This document shows positions 24,852 through 32,890 of a DNA stretch of 64,000 nt, piece by piece. The translations under genes and the position numbers were made by a program. The notes below the pieces were generated by a model. It worked only from the letters and a program-made list of their open reading frames with translations. It ran no database searches and had not been told where the DNA came from. This stretch comes from Paraburkholderia tropica (lineage in GTDB: Bacteria > Pseudomonadota > Gammaproteobacteria > Burkholderiales > Burkholderiaceae). The stretch spans positions 103,741-167,740 of the forward strand of contig NZ_FNZM01000021.1 of assembly GCF_900109265.1 (NCBI RefSeq), written 5' to 3'. Each line of letters opens with the position of its first letter. The stretch's first letter is position 1.

Positions 24852-26387
24852 ATGACGTCAGCGACCTCTGAGCTTTGCACGTTCGCGTCGGCGCATGAAT
24901 TCGGCTCCCGGTTCATACGATTCGGCGAAACGGAACTCGACATCGGCATGCGCGTACTTCGCCAGGGTAGCCGCGTGCTGGAACTCGGCTCGCGCGCATT
25001 CGACCTGCTCGCGACGCTTGCACAGGCGAGCGGGCGCGTCGTACACAAGGATGAGCTGATAGACAGTGTCTGGCCCGATACGATCGTGGACGAAAATGCA
25101 CTACACGTGCATCTTTCCACAATACGCAAAGTAATCGGGCAAGACAGCAAGCTTATTGTAACGGTCCCCCGACGCGGCTACCAGTTGATTGCGTCGCCGT
25201 CCACGCCGGTGCCCGCAGCGAATTTCGAGGACGACAGCCAACGTACACTGCGTACGGCGATGATGCCGATGCGGCCGGCGCTGCTGGGCCGAGAGACGGC
25301 GATCGACGTGATCTGCGCCCTGATGCGCGACACTCGCGTGCTCACACTCGCGGGCCCCGGGGGCATCGGCAAGACGTCGATCGCGCTGGAAATCGCGCAT
25401 CGCACATCGGGCAGCAACGAAGACGACGTCCACTTCGTCGATGTGTCCGATCAACGCTCGCTGGGCGAAGTCCTGCTGGCGTTCGGCGAAATTGGCCCCG
25501 TGGCGCGCGAAGACGGCGAGCCCGATCTCGACACAACGGCCGCCATGCTCACGCGTATTCGCGGCCTGATCGTGATCGACAACGCCGAACACGTCGCCGA
25601 CCCCGTCGCGCAACTGCTCGAACGCGCGTGCCATTCCGCCAACCCACCGCGCTTTCTCGTCACGAGCCGCCAGCCGCTGCGCATTCCTGCCGAGACGGTT
25701 TATCGCGTGACGCCGCTCGCCGTGTCGGGCGAAGCGACCGAGCCCTGTGACGCGAACGGCAGTCCATCGCCCGCGATCGCCTTGTTTCTGCGCCGCCTGT
25801 CGCACGACGGCCGGCACCGGGTCATCGACGACGAACTCATGACGCAAGCCGCCGAGATCTGCCGCTGCCTCGACGGCATACCGCTTGCCATCGAACTGGC
25901 GGCATCGCGCGCAGCGATTCTCGGCCTGGAGCCTGTCCTGAACAATCTCGCCGATCCGCTGCCCTATCTCGACGGCGGTTACCGCACCGCATGCGCACGG
26001 CACAAGAGCTTGCTCGCGTCGATCAAATGGAGCTTCGACATGCTCGAGTCGAGCGAACAGACCGTGTTTCAGCGGCTTTCTGTGTTCGACGGCGCGTTCG
26101 ACGCCCAGGCCGCGAGTGCGCTCGCAAGCGATGTCAGGATGTCGCCAACGGCGGTGATGCAATGTGTGTCCGAGCTGGTCGATCACTCACTGCTCGACAT
26201 TCATTTCGACGGCGCGGCAGTAACGTACCGCCTGCTCACGCCTTCGAAATCGTTCGGAAGGCAGAGGCTTGCCGAAGCGGGCGAACTGGCAACGATGGTC
26301 GAACGTCGCGCGGACTACTTGCGAAGCGCCGCACGTTCCGCGTCGGCACAGCAAGCCGTTTTGTCACCCGTCTCCTTCCGGTCCTGA
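24852..26387 (+). CDS. Winged-helix STAND-type ATPase regulator (short form)
   Basis: 511 residues. N-terminal OmpR/CadC-like winged helix (about residues 18-115; RVLELGSRAFDLLATLAQASG, DENALHVHLSTIRKVIG, TVPRRGYQLIA). Then an NB-ARC-like ATPase with Walker A GPGGIGKTS near residue 170, Walker B GLIVIDNAEHV near 240, the LVTSRQPL sensor and GIPLAIELAASRA. It ends after the winged-helix part of the ATPase (VSELVDHSLLDIHFDGAAVTYRLL) and has no C-terminal TPR-like region, unlike the paralogue that follows 4 bases later. It could be a natural short form or a truncated copy. Such proteins are signal-gated transcription factors. Confidence 0.85.
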   Translation: MTSATSELCTFASAHEFGSRFIRFGETELDIGMRVLRQGSRVLELGSRAFDLLATLAQASGRVVHKDELIDSVWPDTIVDENALHVHLSTIRKVIGQDSKLIVTVPRRGYQLIASPSTPVPAANFEDDSQRTLRTAMMPMRPALLGRETAIDVICALMRDTRVLTLAGPGGIGKTSIALEIAHRTSGSNEDDVHFVDVSDQRSLGEVLLAFGEIGPVAREDGEPDLDTTAAMLTRIRGLIVIDNAEHVADPVAQLLERACHSANPPRFLVTSRQPLRIPAETVYRVTPLAVSGEATEPCDANGSPSPAIALFLRRLSHDGRHRVIDDELMTQAAEICRCLDGIPLAIELAASRAAILGLEPVLNNLADPLPYLDGGYRTACARHKSLLASIKWSFDMLESSEQTVFQRLSVFDGAFDAQAASALASDVRMSPTAVMQCVSELVDHSLLDIHFDGAAVTYRLLTPSKSFGRQRLAEAGELATMVERRADYLRSAARSASAQQAVLSPVSFRS

Positions 26388-26391
26388 TCGC

Positions 26392-29295
26392 ATGCCTTCG
26401 CTTTCCGAGCCGCCGTCGGCTGTCTTCCAGCTTGGCCACGCGCGCGTCAATCTCCGCGAGCGTGTCCTGCTGCGAAACGGCGAACCGGTCCAGGTGGGCG
26501 CGCGCGCCTATGCGATTCTCGAAGCGCTGATCGAAGCGGACGGCGGGCTCGTCACGAAGCACGAACTCCTCGCGCGCGCCTGGCCCGGCGTTGTCGTCGA
26601 GGAAAACAATCTGCAGGTGCAGTTGTCGAAGCTGCGCCGCGCGCTGGGCGATGACCGCGCCTGTATCGTCACCGAATCGGGACGCGGCTATCGGCTTCTG
26701 GCCGCGCGTGCGAACGAGCGTACACGCAGCGAAATCGCAAACGGCCCACGCAATGTGCCGGGCAACGGGGATCACCCGACACCACCCGCCGCACGACTGC
26801 CGAATCTTCCGCCGCCGATTGGCAGGGACCACGCCATTTCGTCGGTGCTCGGCGCGCTGACCTGCGGGCGCGCCTTGACGCTCATCGGATCGGGCGGAAT
26901 CGGTAAGACCACGCTGTCGATGGCGGTCGCGCAGCGCTTTGAAGCGGAGCGCGGCGGTCACGTCATGGTGATCGAACTCGCGGCGATGGCGACGGCCGAC
27001 GAAGTCGCCCGCGCCGTCAAGGCCCGACTGTCGGCGCACGGCGCGAGCGGTACGAGCGGCAATTCCGGCTCGCTGCTTCTGCTCGACAACGCCGAACACA
27101 TGATCGCGGCAGTCGCCGACATCGTGCATCGCGTGCTCGACGACTACCCGGCGTTGCATGTGCTCGTGACGAGCCGGGAAGCGCTGGCGATCGACCGCGA
27201 AACACTCATGCCGGTTGAGCCGCTCGCCGTCCCCGAGCGAGAAGCCGACGAGCAGACTGTTCGCCGCCAAGCCGCTGTGCAGCTTTTCATGAAGCGCGTC
27301 GAGGCAACAGGCCGCCCTGTTCACGGAGACCCCGAGGAAATCGGCCTGATCGGCGAAATCTGCCGCCGGCTCGACGGCTTGCCGCTCGCGATCGAACTGG
27401 CCGCCGCGCGGGTGCCGACATTGGGCGTAGAAGGCGTCCATCGCGGTCTCGCCGATCAATTGACGCTGCTTTCACGGGGTTTTCGCACGGCGATGCCGCG
27501 CCATCGCACGCTCCGTGCAACGCTGGACTGGAGCTTCGCGCTGCTCGACTCACGCAGCCGCACGCTGCTGAGACGCCTCGCGCTGTTTACCCGCCGCTTC
27601 TCGATCGAATCCCTGTGCGCGGTGGCTTGCGACGCGACATTGCCGGTGAGCACCGTCATCGACGGAATCGGCGAACTTCTGGCGAAATCGCTCGTCAAGG
27701 TGTCGTTCGACGGTCCGATCGCTCACTATCGCTTGTCGGAGTCGACGCGCGCCTACGCCCTCGAACATCTCCTCTCGGCGGGCGAAGTCAAGGAAGTATC
27801 GGCACGCCATGCACGCGATCTGGCTTCGCGCTTCCGCAACCAGGAAGCCGCCGGAAGCGGGCCGGCGCTCGTCACTGGCGAGCATCCCGAGGACATGCTG
27901 GACGACACGCGCAACGCGGTGGATTGGGCCTTTTCTCCCGATGGCGATGTGCGTACAGGCGTGGAGCTTTCGTCCACGCTGGTGAGCGCGCTGCTGGCGC
28001 GCGCCAAGCTGGACGAATGCGGCCGCCGCGCCGCGCTGGCGCTTCAGGCACGTCAGGCGCTGCCTGAGCCCGCCATGCCACCCGCTGCCGCGATTCGCCT
28101 CAAAATCGCACTCGCCGCCGTGCTGCCGAATCTGGAAGGGCCGGTGGAACGCGCGTGCGAACTCTGGCGCGAAGTGCACGAGCATGCGCTGCGAATCGAA
28201 GACGACGGCCTGCGCGCGCGGAGTTACTGGGGATTGTGGAATGCGATGCTCTCTTCCGGCAAAGTCAGCGACGCGCGCCGGTATGCAGAGCAATTCGAAC
28301 AATTCGCGCGTCAGAAGCATTGCCGGTGGCAGCACATCTTCGCGACGACGCTCGCCGCCACCGCGGCGCACTGCGCCGGCGATCATCATGGCGCGGCCGC
28401 GACGCTCGAAGCCGTCGTGCAACATGTTCAAGCCTATCCCAACGATGCGGCCGAGATCCGGCAGTTCGCGGTGGACCCGCTCGCGGTCTGCTACGCGGGG
28501 CTGGCCCGTATCCGTTGGCTCGAAGGAGACGTCGGCGAGGCCGCGCGCCTCGCGAGTCGCTCGCTGGATCTGATTCCCGCCGAGACCATGGAGCCGTGGT
28601 TTACGCACGTCCTCGGCGTTGTCGCGGCGCCGCTTGCGCTGATCTCGGGAGATCGCGAGCGTGCGCGCCACTATCTGTCGATCATGCGCTCGCAAACGAC
28701 GCTGCACCGCCTGACTATCTGGCACGAGTTCGGCGAATGCCTCGCCGCCATCCTCCTCATTCACGATGGGGACGTGGTCAGAGGACTATCCAGGCTGGAG
28801 CGCACGCTCGACTCGCTGCTGGCGCGAGGGTTCCGGCGCTTGACGTCGCCGCTGATCGTCGAATGCGCGCAAGCGCTCATCAGCGTGGGCCGGACCTCGG
28901 ATGCGCTCGATCGCTTGCAGGATGCACAGGCATTCTGCGAGATCAACGGCTCTTTTTACTTTATGCCTGAAATCCTGCGCGGCCGGGGTTTATGCGCGCA
29001 TGCCATGTCCCGCACGTTCGATACCGACCGCCCATACGATGCGCACGCGCTGACGCGTGCAAAGGCGTGTTTTACGAAGGCGATCGCGATGGCACAGTCG
29101 CAGGGCGCACGCATGTGGGAATTGCGCGCGACGCTCGATCTGATTAAATTGCCACTTGGTGATGAGGAAGCCAACGAGGCGCGGAATGCCTTGTCGGCGC
29201 TTGCGAATCGATTCGATGCGTGCAGCGCGGTGCCGGAGGTGCGCGAGATGTTCGCCCTACTCGCCAGTACCCAGCCATCGCCTGCGCTTTCCTGA
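26392..29295 (+). CDS. Winged-helix STAND-type ATPase regulator with TPR-like sensor
   Basis: 967 residues from ATG 26392, 4 bases after the stop of the shorter paralogue. Winged helix (about residues 10-105; VQVGARAYAILEALIEADGG, ENNLQVQLSKLRRALG, ESGRGYRLL), ATPase with Walker A GSGGIGKTT near 168, Walker B LLLLDNAEHM near 230, VTSREALAI and GLPLAIELAAARV. The C-terminal 450 residues (from about 510) are helical repeats of TPR type, the usual ligand- or partner-sensing part. Probably co-transcribed with the short form; the two may form mixed assemblies. Target genes unknown; the divergent kinase operon is a natural candidate. Confidence 0.87.
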   Translation: MPSLSEPPSAVFQLGHARVNLRERVLLRNGEPVQVGARAYAILEALIEADGGLVTKHELLARAWPGVVVEENNLQVQLSKLRRALGDDRACIVTESGRGYRLLAARANERTRSEIANGPRNVPGNGDHPTPPAARLPNLPPPIGRDHAISSVLGALTCGRALTLIGSGGIGKTTLSMAVAQRFEAERGGHVMVIELAAMATADEVARAVKARLSAHGASGTSGNSGSLLLLDNAEHMIAAVADIVHRVLDDYPALHVLVTSREALAIDRETLMPVEPLAVPEREADEQTVRRQAAVQLFMKRVEATGRPVHGDPEEIGLIGEICRRLDGLPLAIELAAARVPTLGVEGVHRGLADQLTLLSRGFRTAMPRHRTLRATLDWSFALLDSRSRTLLRRLALFTRRFSIESLCAVACDATLPVSTVIDGIGELLAKSLVKVSFDGPIAHYRLSESTRAYALEHLLSAGEVKEVSARHARDLASRFRNQEAAGSGPALVTGEHPEDMLDDTRNAVDWAFSPDGDVRTGVELSSTLVSALLARAKLDECGRRAALALQARQALPEPAMPPAAAIRLKIALAAVLPNLEGPVERACELWREVHEHALRIEDDGLRARSYWGLWNAMLSSGKVSDARRYAEQFEQFARQKHCRWQHIFATTLAATAAHCAGDHHGAAATLEAVVQHVQAYPNDAAEIRQFAVDPLAVCYAGLARIRWLEGDVGEAARLASRSLDLIPAETMEPWFTHVLGVVAAPLALISGDRERARHYLSIMRSQTTLHRLTIWHEFGECLAAILLIHDGDVVRGLSRLERTLDSLLARGFRRLTSPLIVECAQALISVGRTSDALDRLQDAQAFCEINGSFYFMPEILRGRGLCAHAMSRTFDTDRPYDAHALTRAKACFTKAIAMAQSQGARMWELRATLDLIKLPLGDEEANEARNALSALANRFDACSAVPEVREMFALLASTQPSPALS

Positions 29296-29491
29296 TCTTT
29301 CGTATTCGCACGCTCGGCGAATACGCCACTCCCTTGCCCCATTCCGCCTGCAATAACATAACGCTCCCTCCCCAGCCGCAACCGTGCGTTTTTCATCAAC
29401 CGGGTGCCAATCCGAAAATGAACGCGTGCGTGCCCCTCGAGAATGGCGCTCGTCGATTCCCGACGATTCAGTTTGCTCACGGAGCTACATC

Positions 29492-29797
29492 GTGCCCATT
29501 CGCTTTCTCGCCTCCTCGCTCGCCGCCCTCGGTGCCTGCCTGATCGTTGCCGTATCGCTGCAGAACGGCGTGGGACTGCGCACCGCGTTAATGAAGGTCG
29601 GCGCACAAACGGAATTGCCACTGGAACGCGTGGCAGTCGGTGCAACAAACGCCGACGACACACGCACACCTCGGCGCGAAACGCTGCCGCTCAATTCGTC
29701 GACGAGACCGACGCGCGCGCAGCAAAGCCGCCTGTTGCGTCTTCAGGAAACGCCGTCCATGCGAAGCCGCAGAGATGGCTACCAATACTGGACGTAG
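29492..29797 (+). CDS. Small hypothetical protein with N-terminal membrane/signal segment
   Basis: 101 residues from GTG 29492, chosen because GGAG (29481-29484) sits 7 bases upstream; an in-frame longer reading to 29384 has no good ribosome site. The N-terminus (VPIRFLASSLAALGACLIVAVSLQNG) is a typical signal or anchor helix; the rest is polar, with many Arg and Thr and no recognisable motif. It may be exported or membrane-anchored. I do not recognise a family. Confidence 0.45.
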   Translation: MPIRFLASSLAALGACLIVAVSLQNGVGLRTALMKVGAQTELPLERVAVGATNADDTRTPRRETLPLNSSTRPTRAQQSRLLRLQETPSMRSRRDGYQYWT

Positions 29798-30341
29798 CAA
29801 GTCGCATCTTTTCGCGCTTACTCTCGCTTACTCGTGCTTATTCATGCTTATCCCCGGTTGTGCGTGGCCCGATCCGAAGCACGCATCTTCGTTCGAGTTC
29901 TGCGAGAGAAGCGCGAAGGCGGTCGCGTGGGAAGCGACGGAAATGCGCTGCACGCCCGATTCGGCACCAACAGTCCGCGCATGATGAGCGACCTTCATGC
30001 CGCCGCAATCGATCGTGAGCGGTTCGAGCATCATCTCGTTCAATCCCTTTCGCGAGCGTGCGCTCGAACGCTTCGCCGCACCGCGAAACCCGATAGAAAT
30101 GGCAACCTTCGGCTCAACGCCGATCAGCACCGGTCTTGATCGGCATTGGCTTCGTGTTTCCGATCATGATTGGCTGCACCTCTACCAGTACGCGATCTTT
30201 CGCGGCCCGGTCGGCCCAACGGCGGAAAGTAACGGATGATGCGTTGAGCGAATGCCCGAGAAAGCCGGATCGGCTCCTCGGGCATCAATGTCAGTTCGAA
30301 TACACAGATGCGTGGATTCCATTCTGGTTGGCGATCCGCGC
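29798..30341. other. 544-base stretch without a secure gene
   Basis: Open frames here are short and overlap in several frames. The best candidate is 29981-30139 on the plus strand, 52 residues starting MMSDLHAAAIDRERFEHHLV, helical and charged, but with no ribosome site, so I do not call it. The right end holds the 3' end region of the DUF3331-like gene. No tRNA or clear hairpin was seen. Confidence 0.5.
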
Positions 30342-30737
30342 TCAGGACAACGCCTCCACGACGTTGCAGTGAAGCATCATGTCGGCATTGATCGCGCGTG
30401 GCCGCATGGCTCGCGGCCGATAGACGTCGTCGCCCCGGCGAATCGAGCGACCGGATACCGCGCATACGCCATTGCGACGCGCCCGCGTGCGAAACCACTC
30501 CTGATCGCAATATGCGCAACGCGACGGATCGCGCCAGGCCAAGGTCACACGCGTGGCGGTGGCCCGCTCGACGAGCTGAACCGTCAGGCCGGCGACCGGC
30601 TGATCGGCGCATCGACGCGCGACGTACCTGCGTGCAGACGGCACCTGAACGCCTTCATATTTCTCCCTCGACAACAAGCCGAGCAAGCCAACCGTCATCT
30701 GCCACGGATCGACAATCGTTTGAATCTGCGGAATCAT
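30342..30737 (-). CDS. DUF3331-like small protein
   Basis: 131 residues from ATG 30737, selected because AGGAG stands 8 bases upstream. The C-terminal half reads VTLAWRDPSRCAYCDQEW ... ARRNGVCAVSGRSIRRGDDVYRPR ... INADMMLH, which I recall as the pattern of DUF3331, a family largely confined to Burkholderia and relatives. The paired cysteines CAYC and VCAVSG could bind a metal. Function is unknown. It is a single gene, with the AraC gene lying upstream on the same strand. Confidence 0.6.
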   Translation of the reverse strand: MIPQIQTIVDPWQMTVGLLGLLSREKYEGVQVPSARRYVARRCADQPVAGLTVQLVERATATRVTLAWRDPSRCAYCDQEWFRTRARRNGVCAVSGRSIRRGDDVYRPRAMRPRAINADMMLHCNVVEALS

Positions 30738-31011
30738 ATATTGCACTCCTACATGAGTAGACAATACCGTTGAATGTTTAGCGCGTGCTTTTAAAGAGAT
30801 TCTTTACTGTTGCCCGGACCGTCAGCCCGCCGAAACTTCCGAGGATCGTTTCGCTCCGTTATCCAAAAACAAGGGGTGCATCCTCGGTTCGCGCATGCTC
30901 AACTCCAGAGCGCATTGCGCGAGCGATCGTTCGATGGTGCACGCCTCTTGACCCGCGGAAACCGGACCAAACAGATACTCGGCGCTGCATGCCATAAAGC
31001 GGACAATCTGG

Positions 31012-31941
31012 CTATCGAAGCCCATCGTGATTTTTTCTCCATGAACAGGGCGTCTCGCCAACGAATCGTTTGAATACGGTCGTAAAGTGAGCCTGGGAAC
31101 GAAATCCGCTGGCAAGCGCAACATCGAGCACATTGTGTTGCGAGCGGAGCAGCATCGACTGCGCATGTTCAATGCGCCTGCGCAGAAGATATTCGTGGGG
31201 CCGCAAACCGCTCGCCTGACGGAACTGGGCGGCGAAATGCATGCGCGTGAGTCCCGCACTGTCGGCCATGTCCGCCAGACCAATCGGCTCGCCGAGATGC
31301 GCGTCCACATAATCCATCACGCGGGTCATGCGCCATTTCGGCAACTCCGAGGCGCCTCGCGATCCGCGCGACGTGCCTGCATACTGGCTCGCGACAAGGC
31401 GCGAAGCAATGGCCAGGCTCACGCTATCGGTGAATACTTTTCCCAGCGCCGCGTCGTGGGTCTGCGAGACCGCCAGCGCCTGACTCAGCCGCTCAATCGC
31501 GGGGTCGCGCAGCAAGCTGCCATCGCCAAGCGTGAGTTCTTCACCGGGCGTGCGTCCAAACAGGTCCGCGTAGCATTCCTTCAAAACGCGCTGCGTGACA
31601 AAGAGGTGCAGGACGTCGAACTGAGACGAAAAGCGGGCGCGCGCAGCGACACCGGGCGCGCCAATATGCGCTACTCCCGCCGCCACGCGACCGCGAATCA
31701 ACGGACGCGCCGCATAATCGAAATCGACAACGGTACATTTCAGATTCAGCGCGACACAATGCATCGGCGCCGCGCCGTCGCTCGACACGTCGAGAGGTTC
31801 GGAGCAGTGATTCGACCAGCGCAGCACCCGAATTTCGTGCGATGCGTCTTCCACGCTTCCCGGCTGACGCCACTCACGTTCCATTTCGATGGGATAACGC
31901 GCCGTGCGCGGTGGCGAGAGGCTGTCGGATAAACTATTCAT
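31012..31941 (-). CDS. AraC-family transcriptional regulator
   Basis: 309 residues. The C-terminal 100 residues are the double helix-turn-helix: first HTH in EPIGLADMADSAGLTRMHFAAQFRQASG, linker LRPHEYLLRRRIEHAQSMLLRSQ, second HTH in NVLDVALASGFRSQAHFTTVFKRFVGETPCSWR. The N-terminal 200 residues form the effector or dimerisation part, with no close match to the arabinose cupin wording. No obvious target next to it; the DUF3331-like gene lies 275 bases downstream on the same strand. Confidence 0.92.
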   Translation of the reverse strand: MNSLSDSLSPPRTARYPIEMEREWRQPGSVEDASHEIRVLRWSNHCSEPLDVSSDGAAPMHCVALNLKCTVVDFDYAARPLIRGRVAAGVAHIGAPGVAARARFSSQFDVLHLFVTQRVLKECYADLFGRTPGEELTLGDGSLLRDPAIERLSQALAVSQTHDAALGKVFTDSVSLAIASRLVASQYAGTSRGSRGASELPKWRMTRVMDYVDAHLGEPIGLADMADSAGLTRMHFAAQFRQASGLRPHEYLLRRRIEHAQSMLLRSQHNVLDVALASGFRSQAHFTTVFKRFVGETPCSWRKNHDGLR

Positions 31942-32157
31942 ACGGTGCTCTCCTTTGTCGGCGCAATCCAGAATCGATCAGACCCGCGACGCAGCAAGAC
32001 AGGTTGTGTGATTAGCCTCTACGTTACCCGACTCAAATATTCGATTCTAGTCGTACAATAGAATGCGCCTCTCGCGTATAAGTTTTACGCACTCATACTA
32101 TTGTTTAATGCCGCGATATTTTTTTGGCAACGCGAAAAATTTCGCTCGCGAATGAAA

Positions 32158-32195
32158 ACGCCCGGTCATTTTCAAATATAAAAATGAACGGGCGT
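32158..32195 (-). terminator. Rho-independent terminator of the FixL/FixJ-like operon
   Basis: ACGCCCG (32158-32164) pairs with CGGGCGT (32189-32195), and after one mismatch TCATTTT (32166-32172) pairs with AAAATGA (32181-32187), giving a 7+7 base-pair stem with an 8-base loop. Read on the minus strand the stem is followed by GTTTTCATT. It lies 36 bases beyond the stop of the regulator gene at 32231. Confidence 0.75.
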
Positions 32196-32230
32196 CGAAA
32201 ATAAAAACGGTGACGTGAAGCAAACAGTTT

Positions 32231-32890
32231 TCAGGAATCTTCCGCCGACGATCCGATTCCCAACGTCTTGGCTTTTAGCACAAAGTCAGCAAACGAGTTC
32301 GACTCCATCTTTCTCATCGCCTGGCCGCGGTGAATCTTCACCGTAATTTCGCTCAGGTTCATTTCCGCCGCAATCTGCTTGTTGCGCAACCCCGAGGCGA
32401 CCAGCGCCATCACTTCGCGCTCCCGCTGCGTCAGCGAACCGTAGCATTTGCGCAGATTCGAAACAGAACGATCGGCTGCACGACGCTTTTCATCTGCCGC
32501 GAGCGCCTGATCGACGGCATCGAGCATGTCCTGATCGCGAAAGGGCTTGGCGAGAAAGTCCATCGCCCCCGCCTTCATCGCCCTGACCGTCATGGCGATG
32601 TCGCCGTGCGCCGTCATGAAGATGATCGGAATGCTTAATGCGCCATCGGCGATCTGTTCCTGAACGGCAAATCCGCTCTGTCCTTTAAGGCGCACGTCGA
32701 GAATCAGGCAACTGGGGACATCCGGGCGCTCGAAGGCAAGAAACTCGCGCGCCGAAGCGAATGCCTGCACCGGCAAATCAACCGAGCGCAGCAAATTGCT
32801 GACGGCATCGCGCATCGACTCGTCGTCGTCCACGACGTACACCATCCGGTTTGGCTCGGCGTCGCCAGCGCCACCGCGCTGAAGGTTCAT
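32231..32890 (-). CDS. FixJ/NarL-type response regulator
   Basis: 219 residues. Receiver (about 15-130) with VVDDDESMRDAV, phosphoacceptor Asp in CLILDVRLKGQSG, and FLAKPFRDQDM; LuxR-type HTH (about 150-210) with LTQREREVMALVASGLRNKQIAAEMNLSEITVKIHRGQAMRKM. Its start overlaps the kinase stop by 4 bases, so it is the cognate partner of the PAS kinase upstream. A strong terminator follows. This is the architecture of FixL/FixJ and TodS/TodT-like pairs that respond to redox or aromatic signals. Confidence 0.93.
   Translation of the reverse strand: MNLQRGGAGDAEPNRMVYVVDDDESMRDAVSNLLRSVDLPVQAFASAREFLAFERPDVPSCLILDVRLKGQSGFAVQEQIADGALSIPIIFMTAHGDIAMTVRAMKAGAMDFLAKPFRDQDMLDAVDQALAADEKRRAADRSVSNLRKCYGSLTQREREVMALVASGLRNKQIAAEMNLSEITVKIHRGQAMRKMESNSFADFVLKAKTLGIGSSAEDS

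Noticed and set aside
29828..30139. Overlapping short frames on both strands near the DUF3331-like gene
   Set aside because: The plus-strand candidate MMSDLHAAAIDRERF is helical and plausible but has no ribosome site, and both strands are open, so neither is secure.
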